Assembly: GCA_940671915.1 (NCBI GenBank)
Contig: CALNVZ010003434.1
Coordinates: 43,803,646-43,867,645 of the forward strand
Direction: 5' to 3'
DNA: 64,000 nucleotides
DNA from: Paracentrotus lividus
Taxonomy: Eukaryota > Echinodermata > Echinoidea > Camarodonta > Echinidae
In this document: piece after piece, positions 1-13,212 of the stretch
Layout of the letters: the number at the start of each line of letters is the position of its first letter
Position numbering within the stretch: the stretch's first letter is position 1
Made by a program: the position numbers and the translations under genes
The notes under the pieces: model-generated
Database searches by the model: none
What the model was told of the DNA's origin: nothing
What the model saw: the letters and a program-made list of their open reading frames with translations, nothing else

Positions 1-6
1 CCCAGA

Positions 7-575
7 TTGTTCCTTTTTTCAATAATTTTTTAATAAATAGTATATAAAAGCATTGATGTTTGTAACTTTTCTAAAAACTACTACTTGCTGTGTATAGATG
101 CCTGTAAAAAGAAGGGAGTCGTATATCTTATTCCGATTAAGAATTATGATGACAAAGTCAGGAACGCAATATAGACAAAATCAACAATGCCCCGTACTGA
201 GAATCACACATACCCGACGTGTATTAGAAAAGCTGATTGTATGCGATGGCTCTGAGAGGCAAACAAAAGCCAAAATGCCGGAACCATTTCGATACTTGTT
301 TTGTCATGCTAAAAGCTCATCGCATGTATTCGCCTTTCCTAATAACACGTACGGTATGAGATTCTTCTCGCGATACGGGGGCAAAATTATTGATTTTTGT
401 TCTATATTTGCGTCCTGACTTTAGCTTCATCATAATTTCTTATCGGAATAAGATATAAATTCTTCCCTTCTTTGTACAGCATCAGTCACATGCACTAAGT
501 GTAGTTTTAGAAAAGTTACAACACATCAATAGTTTTTATACAACTCATTTATTAAAAAATTATTAAAATAAGGGA
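7..575. mobile_element. Fold-back (inverted-repeat) element at window start
   Basis: Two arms of about 180 bases are inverted copies of each other: roughly 7-185 and 385-575. Matching blocks include TCTTATTCCGATTAAGAA in the left arm against the complement of TTCTTATCGGAATAAGA in the right, and GTAACTTTTCTAAAAACTAC against GTAGTTTTAGAAAAGTTAC. The centre (about 190-385) is unique. No transposase. Its left end is close to the window edge. Confidence 0.8.
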
Positions 576-585
576 ACAAAAAATA

Positions 586-1425
586 TTTGCGTAAAAAAAA
601 TGTATCTAAGTGAGGAAAAAAACATTTCTTCATCAAAAACTTTCACTGTTTTCGATTTCAGTCTGATTTCAAAATACACAAAGCGTTAAGACAATGTAAT
701 ACTTTTATTGTGACATCAAAGTTAGTGTTGTTTAGAAAATGGAATTCTGCATTTTTATCGAAATAGAATTCTTTGTAAAATGGGCATAATTTTGGACGCC
801 CCGCTGTGGACCTAATGCGGCACAGAGATGCATGCCAGACGTTGGTTTAGAAATGGTGGGATTCTTCCCCATATATTCCAATACTTTACTACTGCTAACC
901 TGTTCAAGCTAACCAATCTTGAGCTGGCTGGCCGACTATTTACATTTTGTCTGACATCGCATTAGATAGGAGTCGATGATACGTGCGAACAGCAGAGCTA
1001 GAAAGTGTTGAGCTTTAGTTCCTTGTGTGTGCGCACTGATCCAGTATTCACTAGATTTAGAGAAGTGTGCCTCACTACACACGGTGCATTTATAAACTAC
1101 CATTTGGTGAAGGATTCCTGTTGACCAGTCGGCTCTGTTCAGTGTCCCAACGACCTTCGTATATCCTCCTTTCCGAATGAGTAAACTGATTGAATAGTCT
1201 ACCCCAATCTGAGGTAGACATCAAATCCGCAACAATCTTCAAAGTGCTATATTTAAGAACTTTTAACCCCCAACTTAAATTCTGCACAAAACTCACCCTC
1301 GTCAAGCACCCCAAATTTATACTTCCAGTCAAAGTTCCAAAAGACTTTCGGAAGTGATCACACAGGTACAAGTTCAATTTAACGTGTACTGACGAGGCAT
1401 GGTTCCAGGGATAGGTTGTAGCTTA
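586..1425. other. No recognised feature
   Basis: AT-rich unique sequence. A 95-codon minus-strand open frame (1090-1377) has no recognisable domain. Confidence 0.5.
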
Positions 1426-1427
1426 GG

Positions 1428-1595
1428 CGCCGTTCTTCCATCAAAGGTGTCAGTTTCCGCGGCTTCAGTTTAACATGTTTAAGCCGTTATTGAGATTTCA
1501 GGATTGCTATTCATGATATTCGAAAGCCGATTAAATCGGCCTTTTGACAAAAGGAGCCGGAAACTGACACCTTTTGAATTGTAGAAGCGCCTTAT
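1428..1595. mobile_element. Short MITE-like inverted repeat (~167 bp)
   Basis: The ends are inverted copies of about 37 bases. The left contains AAAGGTGTCAGTTTCCG and the right its complement CCGGAAACTGACACCTTTTG; both ends carry GGCGC(C/T)TTCT-like termini. No coding potential. Confidence 0.7.
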
Positions 1596-1861
1596 GCGGC
1601 GGTCACCAACTCGTCGTAGCTACGGGGCACGCGTTGCCATCAGCAGTGAGCCTGGTTGCATGTACAAATGCACGCACAGCGTTCCTGGTCAACTTATACG
1701 TCCTGCGTTCTGTAATAAGTATTGGAGCTAAAAACTTCCTGCAACGTCGTACATGCATTGTACCGGAACGGTTACCCCGCTGCACGAAATTTCTACGGAA
1801 CCATCGTAGGGAGTTTTTTCACGTCGAAAGATACTCGAGTTGTGACCGCCGCATTTTATGG
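1590..1861. mobile_element. MITE-like element with ATGCGGCGGTCAC termini
   Basis: The left end (about 1593-1614) reads ATGCGGCGGTCACCAACTCG; the right end (about 1836-1858) is its near-perfect complement with one base missing. The 270-bp body is GC-richer than its flanks. It abuts or overlaps the preceding inverted repeat by a few bases. The two open frames across it are not recognisable proteins. Confidence 0.65.
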
Positions 1862-4370
1862 GGACCCCAAAGAATGCTGATTTACTACAGGGTCATGATC
1901 TTCAACCTGTTAAGAGAGCATCGCGATTCTGACCAAGCAAATTGACTGAACAAAAGGGAAGGGAAAGGTCTAATGATCATGAATACTGGAATAGAAAACA
2001 TAGACCTGAATCATCAAGCAGAACAACTTTATAAAGCATAATAGAGAAAGATAGTAAGAGTAATAACATGAATAAATTTAATCTAACAAAAAAAACCAGA
2101 TTAAAAACAATAATGTCACATAAAATAAAATACACATACGCAAAAAAAACAAAGCACCACCGACAGACGCTACAGGATCAAAACTATACAAAATAAAAAA
2201 AAGAAAAAAATATAAGCAACAAACATTATAAAATAAATAGGTAGCCAAGAAACCATGTAAATCTAACCAGAACCTTTATATTACCACAAGACAAATAACC
2301 TTCAAAACTCTCGTCAATAAAACAAAAGACAGGAAAAAAGAGGATCTTTCATCTGAATAGGAAATCTAGGAGATACTTGTGTTTAGATAATCATAAAAAA
2401 GAACCGATTGTAAGAGAGCAATAACTCTTTGTAAGTGCTCGATCAAAGAAATCCAGAAGCCTCTTGGAGACTTTCGGAGCTAGAGGCAGTATTCATGCAA
2501 ATACAGTAGGGTTTTCTAAATATCCTTTCAATCTGGTTTTGGCAACAAGTCTAGAAATATGGTTGAAGAGCTTCTATCTCTTTATATCCTTCGGTCACTG
2601 GATAAAGATAATTTTCACTTTTTCACGTCTGGAATTTGTGACAGGCATAGATCAGCAAGCATCGAAGAAGAAAATATGATTCAGGTTGGGCCAAGATACC
2701 TTGCTTTAGCCCAACTCCGCGACTGATGTATTAAGATTTCGACATGCAAATATAAAAAGGCCAATCGGGTTCGTAAGTCGAAGAGAAATAGGTGTTCGAA
2801 AAAAAAAGAATGTCCCGAAACCAAATGTTTATATCAACTTTTCTAACAACGGTTACTCCAATACTGTGATGTCTACTGCGAAATCGGTAAATCAGGCAGA
2901 AAGTGGCAATTAGACCAGAAATATTAATTATCATTGCGACACATCAGCGTGTAGTGTTCCCTCCAAGTACTAAAGGGCTGTCCCACTGAGGCGATTCGTT
3001 TGCCTGCCGAAACGTGATCTTGCTGTGTGAGGTGGTAGCAAGTTTGTTGTGTTGCCTAGCTCTAGATGGTCGTTAGTACGGTTATACATCGCCTTTTAAG
3101 ATTTAACTCCTGTATTAATTTACTGAATATATCAGGTTGTCGCCGCAACGATCCGCCGCCTGTGGAAGGCTTGAAGCACCAAACGACATTGTCGCCCTTT
3201 AACAAACTTTTTGTGTCACATTTCTATTTTATTAATGACAATGTAGAAGATTATGTGAAGAACCTTTTTGGTCGCAAAGTGGTACTGCTTGTTCAAAAAC
3301 CTCCAAGTCCATTAGATTAGAAAAAAAAAGGTTGCCCCGGTTTCTCACAGACTCTGCTCTACATTGACCCTTTTGATTATACTACATAAAAATATCCCCA
3401 TGGGATTTTAACGATATGAAAGACACGTTTTGATTGAACCATACGTATTTAACCATTCGCCGTTCTTTAGACGAGATAGCTACTACACTGTACTATGTTT
3501 CCTTTTAAAGTGTTGTTTGATAGCTTGTGTTCATGCAATGATTATCATTGTTATTTCAAAGACATGGTGTGCGTGAATTTTCGCGGATTCAAAGATCCTT
3601 TCTAATGAAAATTTTCTTTAGCTGTTAGAATTAGGTAAGTCCAATAGTGTGAATCCCTATTCCCTGCTACTTTCTTTAATGAGCAATTTCGTGTCAGCAT
3701 ATTGAGTAAGGCCCCTTGTTCATCTTCTCGCGTTAAAAATTGGGTTGAAATAGAGTTGATAATTTAAATTATGTGATCGATACGTATACACCTCCTTACT
3801 TTGCCATTTTAACGGCAAGATGCGAAGTTTAGAAAAGTGACGTAATTGAATCTACTCTCTGTACGTATATGCGCGTAGTTATCGATATCCCGCATTGCGT
3901 TTACTATGGTATCATGCTTTTAACAGTATCCAGTGTCGAGTGATGTTTTATGTTAGATCTACAAAGATCAACCGACATATTTTTCTTCATTTATAAGCTT
4001 AAATTTTCTTTGTCATCGTAAAACATCTTAAAAACTGTTAGCGATGTTAACTCCTCCGCCCTCCTCCTCCCCCCCGCTTTATAGCATCTTCTCGACTCCA
4101 TTATGTTCCAAACAATTAACCTGGAGGACTAACTTTCAGTGTGGAATCAAGCACAGATTTAAGGCACAACGCTGGACCGGAATCACCTTATAAGAGTCTT
4201 ACCTTGAAGAAGGAGTACTTCAAAATCTCAACATGCCTTCGGTGCTCCGAGCGAGGATTTTCTTACCCAAGCCTATGAACTGATATGGTGCCCGAGAATG
4301 CCTCACCAAGTAGGAATGCGTAGATGACTCGCCTTGTAACGTGAGGACCGAAACTCTTTTTATTTTTGTC
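1862..4370. other. No recognised feature
   Basis: AT-rich DNA with A-rich stretches (2080-2240). Short open frames at 2464-2679, 2731-2934 and 3066-3320 show no known domain or splice context. A C-rich run sits near 4050-4077. Confidence 0.5.
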
Positions 4371-4379
4371 CGGCTCTTG

Positions 4380-4780
4380 ACTGCAAGTGCGTGAGACGTG
4401 TGCGTAGAAACATGTATATCTGGAATTGGGTTTGGTTGCTTTGTTGACTGTGGTGGTGCTTGTTAGCGGATAATCTATGATGGTGTTATATCCATTAATT
4501 TGATAGTTTCGTCGTTGCTAGTAGCATGAGTAGTGGATGGTATATATAATTAGGAGTTGCCCACTCGACGATTGTCTTGATAGATGGATGATGCGAGGTG
4601 TATGAGTCACGTTGTTTGAAGTATGCGTAGATGGTTAGCATAGATGGGTCATCGTTGCTCATCTGGTGAGATGATTACATGAGTTGTCTGATAGATAGTG
4701 GACTGTGAGCATGTGGCTATAAAATGTTCGGAGAGAATTGTGTCTTTGCGTATGCTCATTAGTACTCTCTTGCAAATTGA
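4380..4780. repeat. Strand-asymmetric G/T-rich simple tract
   Basis: The + strand is poor in C and carries many degenerate GTAGATGG / GATGATG-like repeats. It looks like a decayed minisatellite. Confidence 0.5.
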
Positions 4781-5732
4781 TTTCTTGTTCCTTATATGTA
4801 ACGATGAAATTTAAAAGCGAAAAGCTGATCATAATGCCCGCGCGGTATCCCTTCCAGGTGGAAAATATATGTAATAGCGTTGTAGTTATCTTCTTAATTT
4901 GAGTCGCAGTTGTATTGCATAAGCACTAAAACTATACTGGCGTTTTGTGAAGTTTTAATTTTCGTTAGCATCTTTTATTACCGTATTCGCTTGTTTACAA
5001 GAATTAAAATCGATTGTGAGTTCTCTCCTTCTGATGCAACAGTATATTGCTTTCCACAAATGATATATCACAAAGCAAATGAATATTTTGTCTTGGCTAT
5101 GGTGTAAGTAATATTTGATTAGTAGAAAATAATACTTACGACAGGTTGCTATAACAGTATACGATTTTAAAATTCGTAGTATGTATATTAGACCCTATCC
5201 GCTGATAAGCGGATGTTTTTTTTAGGCATTTTTCTCTCCCAAACATTTTTTAATAAATGTATCATAAGAAAAGTATAACATGTATAAATAATTTCAGAGC
5301 GTTTTTTTTTATATATATTTAAATATGATTTAATCTTGAGTAGAGGAAGGATATACATAATATACTTTCCTGCCATGATATTACTTATAGATAGGTATAG
5401 ACGACTTATCTTTATTAATTTAATAAACAACCCTCTCAGCAGGTAATACATAGTTTACCGCCTCAGGGTATCCAGAGATCTTGAAACATTCGTCATGCAA
5501 ATTATTGTTTGCAATCCTTGTGATATTTTTCTTTTCTTGATGAGGTTACAGCATATCTCGTATAAATTTGAGGCAAGATTATATGATTTCCATGATTCAA
5601 GAAAATACCTAATAGAAATTTTGAGCAGACCAAAATATATAGAAAAAATAATAAACATTAAACATGATCAGATTACGCAGATCTTGTACTGCGGAAAATT
5701 GTGCTTTGTAAATCAGCACATATGAATCATCA
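4781..5732. other. No recognised feature
   Basis: Very AT-rich sequence; small open frames on both strands overlap one another and have no recognised domains. Confidence 0.5.
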
Positions 5733-7060
5733 TCAAAACACTCGCGCGCACACACACAGCACACACACGCAGCTCACAACCCCCAAATATATCTGAGAGA
5801 GTGAAGGAAAATGTTTCTTTTGATAGCTTAACCTTACAACAAATCTTTTAATGTGTTTATTATCTATTTTTTTAGAAGTGAGAGAGATGGAGAAGATGGC
5901 CTCATAACGTACCACATACAACACAGTACATCAAAATGTCCATTTCTATATAACAAGGCCTGCCTTAACAAATACAATCACCTGCACCTATAAGATTTCA
6001 CGTACCTACACCCAGCACGCACTCTAAATTACACACAGTTACAATCCCGCATTACCTTAACCAATCACACCCACAATCACTACACGCACCTCGAATGATA
6101 TACGCAACGTACAATCAACATGCTACACCGACATTTCCAAACAGCATCTGCAATATAATACAATCCAACATTCCACACTGCATCTAACACATAATACGCA
6201 CGCACACACACAATCCACTCACAATTTTTAAAATATACAAAAAATACTACACCCACTATTATTCACCACCACCTGAACATAATACACATGTACATCCCAC
6301 AATAACTTATAACACAATAAACACCACTTTTCCACATAATAAGACAAATCCACAATTCCACATGCACTAAACACAAACACACCACAATCCACACACACTT
6401 AAAAGATATTACAACCACAATCACACACGCACCTCGAACATATACGAACCCAAATCCCACACCACCTATCATGTATTCACAACCCAAAATCTGACACGCA
6501 CCTCACATAATCTTACGCAACAATTACAGACGCACATAAAAACATATTATTAGAAATCCTCACGCAGATTAAAAACATATTTAACCTGAAATATCACACT
6601 CAAGCAAATAATACACACGCAGGTTCCAACGCACCTAAAACTGCACCACACGTACCTCCACATGATACAACCCCACAATAACCACACGCACCTTAACACA
6701 TAATCCAACCCACCAATCCCACACTCAACTCCAACAGTAATTAATAACAAACACCACAGTACTACGGGCCCTCATACTTCGAACCACATCCTCACAAGTT
6801 TCGATAACCCATATTATAACCCACAATCAACAGTAACATAAAAATATTACACACAATGCACTCACACACACACACACACACACACACCACACACACATAC
6901 ATACACAAACTTCACATTTCGACACATCAAACACACCAAACTCCCGCATGCACCCTCAGCAAGATAGATCCACTATCATTCCCTCAACGCACATCTAACA
7001 TTAATATGCACCACAAACCACACTCATAAATCTAGCAAACTCTATACCACTCAAAATACA
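5733..7060. repeat. A/C-rich degenerate tandem repeat tract
   Basis: About 1.3 kb in which the + strand is strongly depleted of G. Recurring pieces are CACAATC, CACGCACCTCGAA, ATACGCAAC and CCACAC at irregular spacing of roughly 40-60 bases. A clean (CA)n run lies at about 6853-6897. Minus-strand open frames here are low-complexity products of the bias. Confidence 0.75.
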
Positions 7061-7790
7061 CATGGACTCGATTCCCTCGATTTGGCCTTAAAATAATAAA
7101 TAGCCTTAACCCTATCAAGACTAAGGTATTTTATCTTCACAGGGCCCAAGGAGGGGGGTGGGGGGGGAGACATTGTGCTCGCCCCCTCCATATTGTTTAA
7201 ATTAGAATTATTGGACCGACCACTTTAGATTTAGGTTTGTAGACCATAAAGCAATCAAGCTCTACAATTTGTACAGCTAAAATTCAAAAGTCAGTTTAAT
7301 GGGAGTGTTATGACTGTGAAATAAAGAAATATAGAAACTTGCTCAAAATTTGAATAATCAGTTTAACTCTCTGCAACCATAGCTTGACGAAGGAAAAACA
7401 ATTGCTAGATGTGTTTTGTATTCATTCACTTTATCATTCAAATTCAAATATTCAGGTCTCCATTATAGACGACATATGCTCTTAGATAAGAAAAACGCAA
7501 TTTCATCCAAAGGGCGTTTTGTGCATTTGAACCCAAATCTCCTTGATTACCAAAAGTCTCTACCTCCTAAGCATGGGAAAGCCTTGTAATGGCATGTCCT
7601 CCATATCAACCCTTAGCCCTCAATGTAAAGTAATCAGAGCTTTACCTGGCATACAACCGAGGATAGGAAATCAAATTGAATAAATGCAAGGAATCACGCT
7701 GAAGTGAGGCAATTTTATAAATTATAAATTTGGAACAAAGGGTGAAATAGACCAGGATATATATTATATGATATAAAAAAGTCAAAAAGA
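7061..7790. other. No recognised feature; G-rich run near 7150
   Basis: Unique AT-rich DNA apart from a G run at about 7150-7168 (ggaggggggtggggggg). Confidence 0.5.
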
Positions 7791-7794
7791 AAAG

Positions 7795-7935
7795 GGTATA
7801 TCAGGATTCGAACCAAAACCCCACTGTAAACGCATACCTTCTGATTTACATTTGTGGCATTTGCTCAGGATTCGAACCGTTTACCTTTGTGCATCGACAG
7901 TCCGCAACACTGTTCCAATAGTCACCCTACACATT
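7795..7935 (-). mobile_element. tRNA-derived SINE fragment
   Basis: On the minus strand a perfect B-box consensus GGTTCGAATCC lies at 7868-7878. The upstream part (GGACTGTCGATGC) matches the same part of the SINE at 19.6 kb. A second GGTTCGAATCC-like copy lies at about 7811-7821. The A-box is degraded. Not a functional tRNA. Confidence 0.55.
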
Positions 7936-8424
7936 CAGCGTTTGCATTATTAACGTACACAAATTTACAAATTTAAATTTCTTCCGCGCCACAGTCTATG
8001 AGACATGACATACGGCATGACGTTTTCAAAAATCGTTTGGTGTCATTTCATATTGATATAATTTTACCTGGACAAAATAAAGATATACGTCAATATGCCA
8101 CTTTGGAAATACGTCTAGCGAATTAATAGGCGGCTTACAAAAATTGTCAGATGATCGAGATTAATTTTTCTTTCATCCAATCCATCCAAGTTTCCTGAGC
8201 TTATAGAAAAAAATAATATTTTGTCACAAGATAATCATAACAAATATTTACCGGCAGCTGCACGCCTCAACTTCTAAAAAGAGGAATCTATAATCCCTTT
8301 GAAATTGTGCTAAATTTTTTGTCTTCTTCGTTTTTTACGTAAATTGTACACTGATTAAACAATTTCTCCTCTAAAGCAGAAAATCTTCAGCGAGGCTTCG
8401 AAAACATTTCTATCTTCGCTGTTG
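7936..8424. other. No recognised feature
   Basis: AT-rich unique DNA between the SINE fragment and the inverted-repeat element. Confidence 0.4.
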
Positions 8425-10115
8425 GGTTCAACAGATTGATAGAGCAACGTCCATTGGCGTGCTCAGCGGTTGCCGGCCATTGAGAAGGCAAACAATATCC
8501 GCTTCGGACAATAAAATTTTGGTGAGCATTTTCTTCATTCTTCTTTGAAGCCATGCTCAAGAACTTTTCTGTTTTTTTAGCAGTGCAGTTCTGTTATTTG
8601 CCTCTATACAAACTGAGCATTTTGAATTCATTTTCATATGACATGAAAGACTTATAACAAATTACAGTTTGCGTAAAGAAAAAGGAGATTAAACCTATCA
8701 AAATATAAATGAAAATAAAAAATACATGGCGTCCCAAAAAATAAACTCATTTTACTTTAAATGAAATAAACTAAATATTTTTATAAATGTAAAACAGCTT
8801 GACAGATATTGGAGGAGGGGTTCAGTTAATATTTTCGTACGAAACTTTTGAGCGTTACTTGATCATAAATCTCATCAAAGTGATTGGCCGGGGAAGCTCT
8901 ACTCAGGAAGTTAATATTATGTCGAAGACAAATGATAAAGAAAGAAAATTGGTTACACAGATTTGTGCTTTGAAAATGTCTAGACTTTTGTTATGTGTAT
9001 ATTTTTTCTCTTATGTACTGCCTTCCCTACCTCTTACCACGACCTGCCCCCCTTCACCCATCCCTCCCCTGTCTCTTCCCTCTGATCCTAACCGCCCCCC
9101 CTTCACCTGCCCTCCCCCGTCTCTGTCCCCTGATCCTAACCTGCCCCCCTTCATCCCATGCCCTCCCTGTCTTCCTGATCCACTCTTGTCTCACTGACCT
9201 GCACCCCTTCACCCATTTGCCCTCCCTGTATAACTCTGTTCCAACGCCCTGCCCCCCCTCTTCGCCATGCCCCCCGTCTCTTCCCCTTCGCATACCTCTG
9301 TCCACGCACTGCCCCCCCTTCACCCATCCCTCCCCTGTTACCTCTGTCCACGCACCTGCCCCCCCCTTCTTCGGCCCATGCCCTCCCCTTGTCTTCTTCC
9401 CCTCCCCTACTCTACTCTGTCACGCAACCTGCCCCCTTCACCCATGCCTCCGCCTGCTACCTCTCTCCACGCACCTGCCCCCCCCTCTTCGCCCATTGCC
9501 CTTTTTTCCCCTGGTCTCTTCCCTGTCTCTTCTCCCTTCCCCTACCTCTGTCCACGACTTGCTCTCCCCCCTTCTTTTCACCCCCTTATGTCCCTCCCTT
9601 CTCTTCCCCTTCCCCTACCTCTGTCCACGCACTGCCCCCCCTTCACCCATATGCCCTCCCCTGGTCTCTTCCTCCTACCTCTGTCACGCACCACTTGTCC
9701 CCCCCCCCTCTTCACCCATGCCAACTCCACTTGTCCTTCCCCCTTCCCCTACCTCTGTCCACCACCTGCCCCCCCCCATTCACCCCATGCCCTCCCTGTC
9801 TCTTCCCCGTACCTCTGTCCACGCACCTGCCCCCCCCTCTTCACCCATGCTCCTGTCTCTTCCCCTATCCTAACCTGTCCCTCCCTGTTGTTAGTTATGC
9901 TTTAGTGTTTCTGTGGATTTGAACAAAATCAATCAAATTGACAATTACATCTTTTGACCAACAATTTACATCTCAAACAAAAATGAAAATAAAATGCTTC
10001 CAAATTTTATTGTCCGAACGATAATTTGTTTCCCCCTTTTTTCCTCGGTGGGCCGGCAGCTATGTCGGCTGAGCAGCGCCCAATGACATTGCTACTATCC
10101 CTTCTTGTCGAACGC
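8425..10115. mobile_element. Large inverted-repeat element enclosing a minisatellite
   Basis: Left arm (about 8425-8550) and right arm (about 9980-10115) are imperfect inverted copies. Shared blocks are TTCGGACAATAAAATTT, TGCCGGCC, GCTCAGC and a CATTGG-GCG segment. Between the arms are AT-rich DNA and a pyrimidine minisatellite. No transposase. It may be a fold-back transposon that captured or grew the satellite. Confidence 0.65.
9020..9890. repeat. Polypyrimidine minisatellite
   Basis: Variable units of about 50-65 bases built from ACCTCTGTCCACGCACCTG, CCCCCCCTTCACCCATG and CCCTCCCCTGTCTCTTCC. Unit length varies by small indels. The + strand is almost all C and T, which leaves several frames open (292 and 212 codons); these Pro/Ser/Leu strings are not genes. 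Confidence 0.9.
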
Positions 10116-10144
10116 CTAAAACAGGAGGCAGCAATCAATTATTT

Positions 10145-10235
10145 AAACGTCTTTGGTATGTCGCCCGGCGCGATCGAACCAACGACCTCCCCGATTATGA
10201 GGAAGACGCTCTATCCCCTGAGCCAAACATATCGA
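10145..10235 (-). mobile_element. tRNA-like SINE head (Met-like anticodon arm)
   Basis: Minus strand: A-box TGGCTCAGGGG (complement of 10215-10225) and B-box GGTTCGATCGC (complement of 10170-10180, one mismatch). The D-stem CTC/GAG is intact, the acceptor stem is partly paired (TATGT/ACATA), and the anticodon loop reads CTCATAA (anticodon CAT). The anticodon and T stems are mismatched, so this is more likely a SINE or pseudo-tRNA than a functional tRNA-Met. It lies just outside the inverted-repeat element. Confidence 0.6.
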
Positions 10236-13165
10236 TTATGACCTAACGATTTGATTAAAATTGAACCCTTACCTACTAAAGGCCATTTGAATGGCGACAA
10301 AGAAACCTGACCTGTAAAACGATCTTATGATTCCCAATCCAAAATACATAAATATTTCACTGGAATGTTGTCCCTGTTATGAAATGCGTTTAATTGTTTA
10401 TTCAGATCTAATGATAACGGAAGGAATGTTAAAAATAAAAAATAAAAAAAAAAAATATAAGAGAGGAAAAAAAAGGACCAAAAAAAAGAAGAAGAAGAAG
10501 AAAAGAAAAAAAAAATGCAGATCCTGTGAAGGGATAAATGATGAGTGAGATTTCCATCCCTTTATGACGTCAATACTAGCTCAGCAAAAATTCAACTATT
10601 TATTATTCATCAGCAATTCTGCTTCATGTTCTTGGACGAGAGGGAGATTCATTCATATGTGGAAATTATGAAGGGCCGCCGCGTCACAACTTCGTTCACC
10701 GCCAAAGACTCTTTGACACGACGCTACAGGACATGTTTCTCTACGATATGTCATGCTATTCACTTATTCTCTAAACCCATTATTGAAATGAGGCCATCCT
10801 GAGAATATGTTGGCCTGAACATCCATACATAAAATGCTGGTATTTAATTACACAATTTAGACGCAGTGTCTCATTCACATTCGTCTAATACGGGTTCGTA
10901 TTTTGGGGGGGTGGGGTGGGGGGGCGTCTCGTAGCAAGAGAGCACGCTTGCACCATTTTTTTTTTTTGCTATTCATTTCTTTCATTTAGTCAATTTCATT
11001 AATTTTTTCCCTACTTGATCTCTCCCCAGTTGTAGTGCTTTTTCTTTAAATGATTCATTTACAGGCTAAAGACTAATACAAAAAAGTGAACGTATGTATT
11101 AGTTTATTTCTCATAGAAATATTCACCTCTGAAGAAGAAAAAACGACAACTTCCGAGTAAAAACAAAAAATGTAAATTTGTCGTGAGTTGGATAATATTA
11201 AAGAAAGTTGACTCCGTCTGGTTAAGCATTGAGCAAAATTACTAAACACGTATCCATAACTAAACTCAGTAAAGCTTGGATTATAGTTTTGGTAAGATTC
11301 ATTGTTCTCTTATGAAATACTCCATTTCTAAGGGGAGGGGGGGGGGGGGAGCAGAAAATCTTTGTATTTATTTATTTGACTATGGTACTGTAAACATTTC
11401 ATAAAACTTGTCTTTGCAATGGTTCTTGATAAAGCAATATACAGTCTGTGTAAAAAGAAAATGGTACAGTCGAGAAAAAAATTATTTACGTATGAAATCT
11501 TGTCAAATGATGTGTGAATGTTGTACCAACTTCAAGCCAAAAGATTATTCTCGCTGATGCACTTTGTCATATCTCAAGCTCTACAACATCAAATGGGATG
11601 AAAAAATTGCAGAATAAAGTCTGGTTTTCCTGCTTTATTGAAATATCAAATACTTTTAGAATGTGATGAATTTTCATACTTTAAAAATGTTTTCAACTGT
11701 ACTAATTTATTTGGCACAGACTAGATTTCATTATCATCGCCGTCTAACAAACGTCCCGAGTGGATTGTATTATGAACATGGGTGTGTGGGTGTGATGATG
11801 TATGTGGGTGTTTGTGTCCTTTACACAAAGTTAAAAATTGTTTCTTCTCTGTCAATAATTTGCCGATTTTGATTAAGATTTGCTTTGACAGGTTGCTCTT
11901 TTTTTTTCTTTTTTTTTAACAGATAGACGACAGGGCTTTGTGACCGAATTTTGAAGTAGTAATTTGACGTGATAACGCATATAGCCTTATATCATAGTCC
12001 TTTAATATTATTATATTTACTTTCATTACTGTAGATTAAATGGTCGGGGTTTCACCTTCACTTCAACAATAAGCAAAAGTAAGTGGGTGACCCACACCTT
12101 TCTTTAAACAAAGTTTTTGCTTGCTATAGTCGATTACAGTCACATCTATACCATGGTGTATACCTAATATAATTTAATTTGATTTACAATCTTAATAATT
12201 AATTTACTTTCTGAAGCTGTGTTCGTGGACTTGAAAAAAGGGCGATACCAGTAGGCCTTCTGATATCCTTGATTTGAAATATTTGTTTAGTAATCATACA
12301 ACACAATATTTATTTTTAATCATTTTTAAAACTCAAGGATCCCCCTTTTGTGCTTCATGCAAAGTGTTAAATGATTAAAAAATCAAATAGAATCACATCA
12401 GCGATACGATCAAATCACTTCCATTCTCGATTGGGAAAGTGATCGGGGATCTTGTTTTTTTTTTTTTTTTTTTACTATCATTTTTCTCCGCGAACAAACT
12501 ATTTTTGGTAAATTTCCCACATGACAACCTAAGCCATATGGGAACCCGCTATAGATTCGGAACACCTTGAAAACTATTGAACAATATCATCCTGAAATTC
12601 TCATGCGTAACATATTTTTCATTAATTAGCTGCTTACGCCATCTATTCAGGATCAATAACGACTAGAAATGATTTTGGGGTGTGCATTACATCCCTTACA
12701 TATAACATAGAAGAAAAAAAAAGAGGAAAAAAAAAATATAAAGAAACAAAATGTATTGAAATCATACAATTTCATTAAAATGTACATTTGAATAGAAAAA
12801 AATCCTGCTTTCAAATTATATCAGTGTAAACCGTCTCCTTCAGTTTTCAACTACGTCAATTCTAAATATTAAGAAACCTATTGAATTGTTCAAACTAAGA
12901 AAAAAGTATAAATAAAAAATATTAGCACATAGCTCATTGCTTGAAGATATTGCCATTTTTACTTTGTATCTATATGTATCAAATGTCTGTTTGCATTTGA
13001 TGATTTTGATGTCAAAAAATATTTTATGCATTTTTTTTTTCCTCCTGGGTATATTGGCCAATGGCCTGAAGGTTCGACGTACTATGAAATTCTGATACTA
13101 GTTGGTTTTATAATGCGATTTACACACTTGAGGTATGCTGATTTTATTTTATTTTTTAGACATAG
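10236..13165. other. No gene recognised; simple-sequence patches
   Basis: AT-rich DNA. Contains a purine tract (10434-10517), G runs at 10905-10923 and 11334-11350, and T runs near 10961, 11900 and 12455. Open frames are short and unrecognised. Confidence 0.5.
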
Positions 13166-13166
13166 G

Positions 13167-13167
<1 letters not shown>

Positions 13168-13210
<43 letters not shown>
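13168..13210. repeat. (TA)n microsatellite
   Basis: About 20 TA units directly abutting the 55-bp inverted repeat arm that starts at 13211. Confidence 0.95.

Positions 13211-13212
<2 letters not shown>

Noticed and set aside
1574-1945. 123-codon open frame
   Set aside because: Spans a MITE with inverted ends and has no recognisable protein features.
8995-9905. Overlapping long open frames (up to 292 codons) rich in Pro, Ser and Leu
   Set aside because: Product of a C/T-only minisatellite; several frames and both strands are open at once, with no domain.
10156-10231. Functional tRNA-Met on the minus strand
   Set aside because: Anticodon and T stems are mismatched and the B-box is imperfect; a SINE or pseudo-tRNA fits better.
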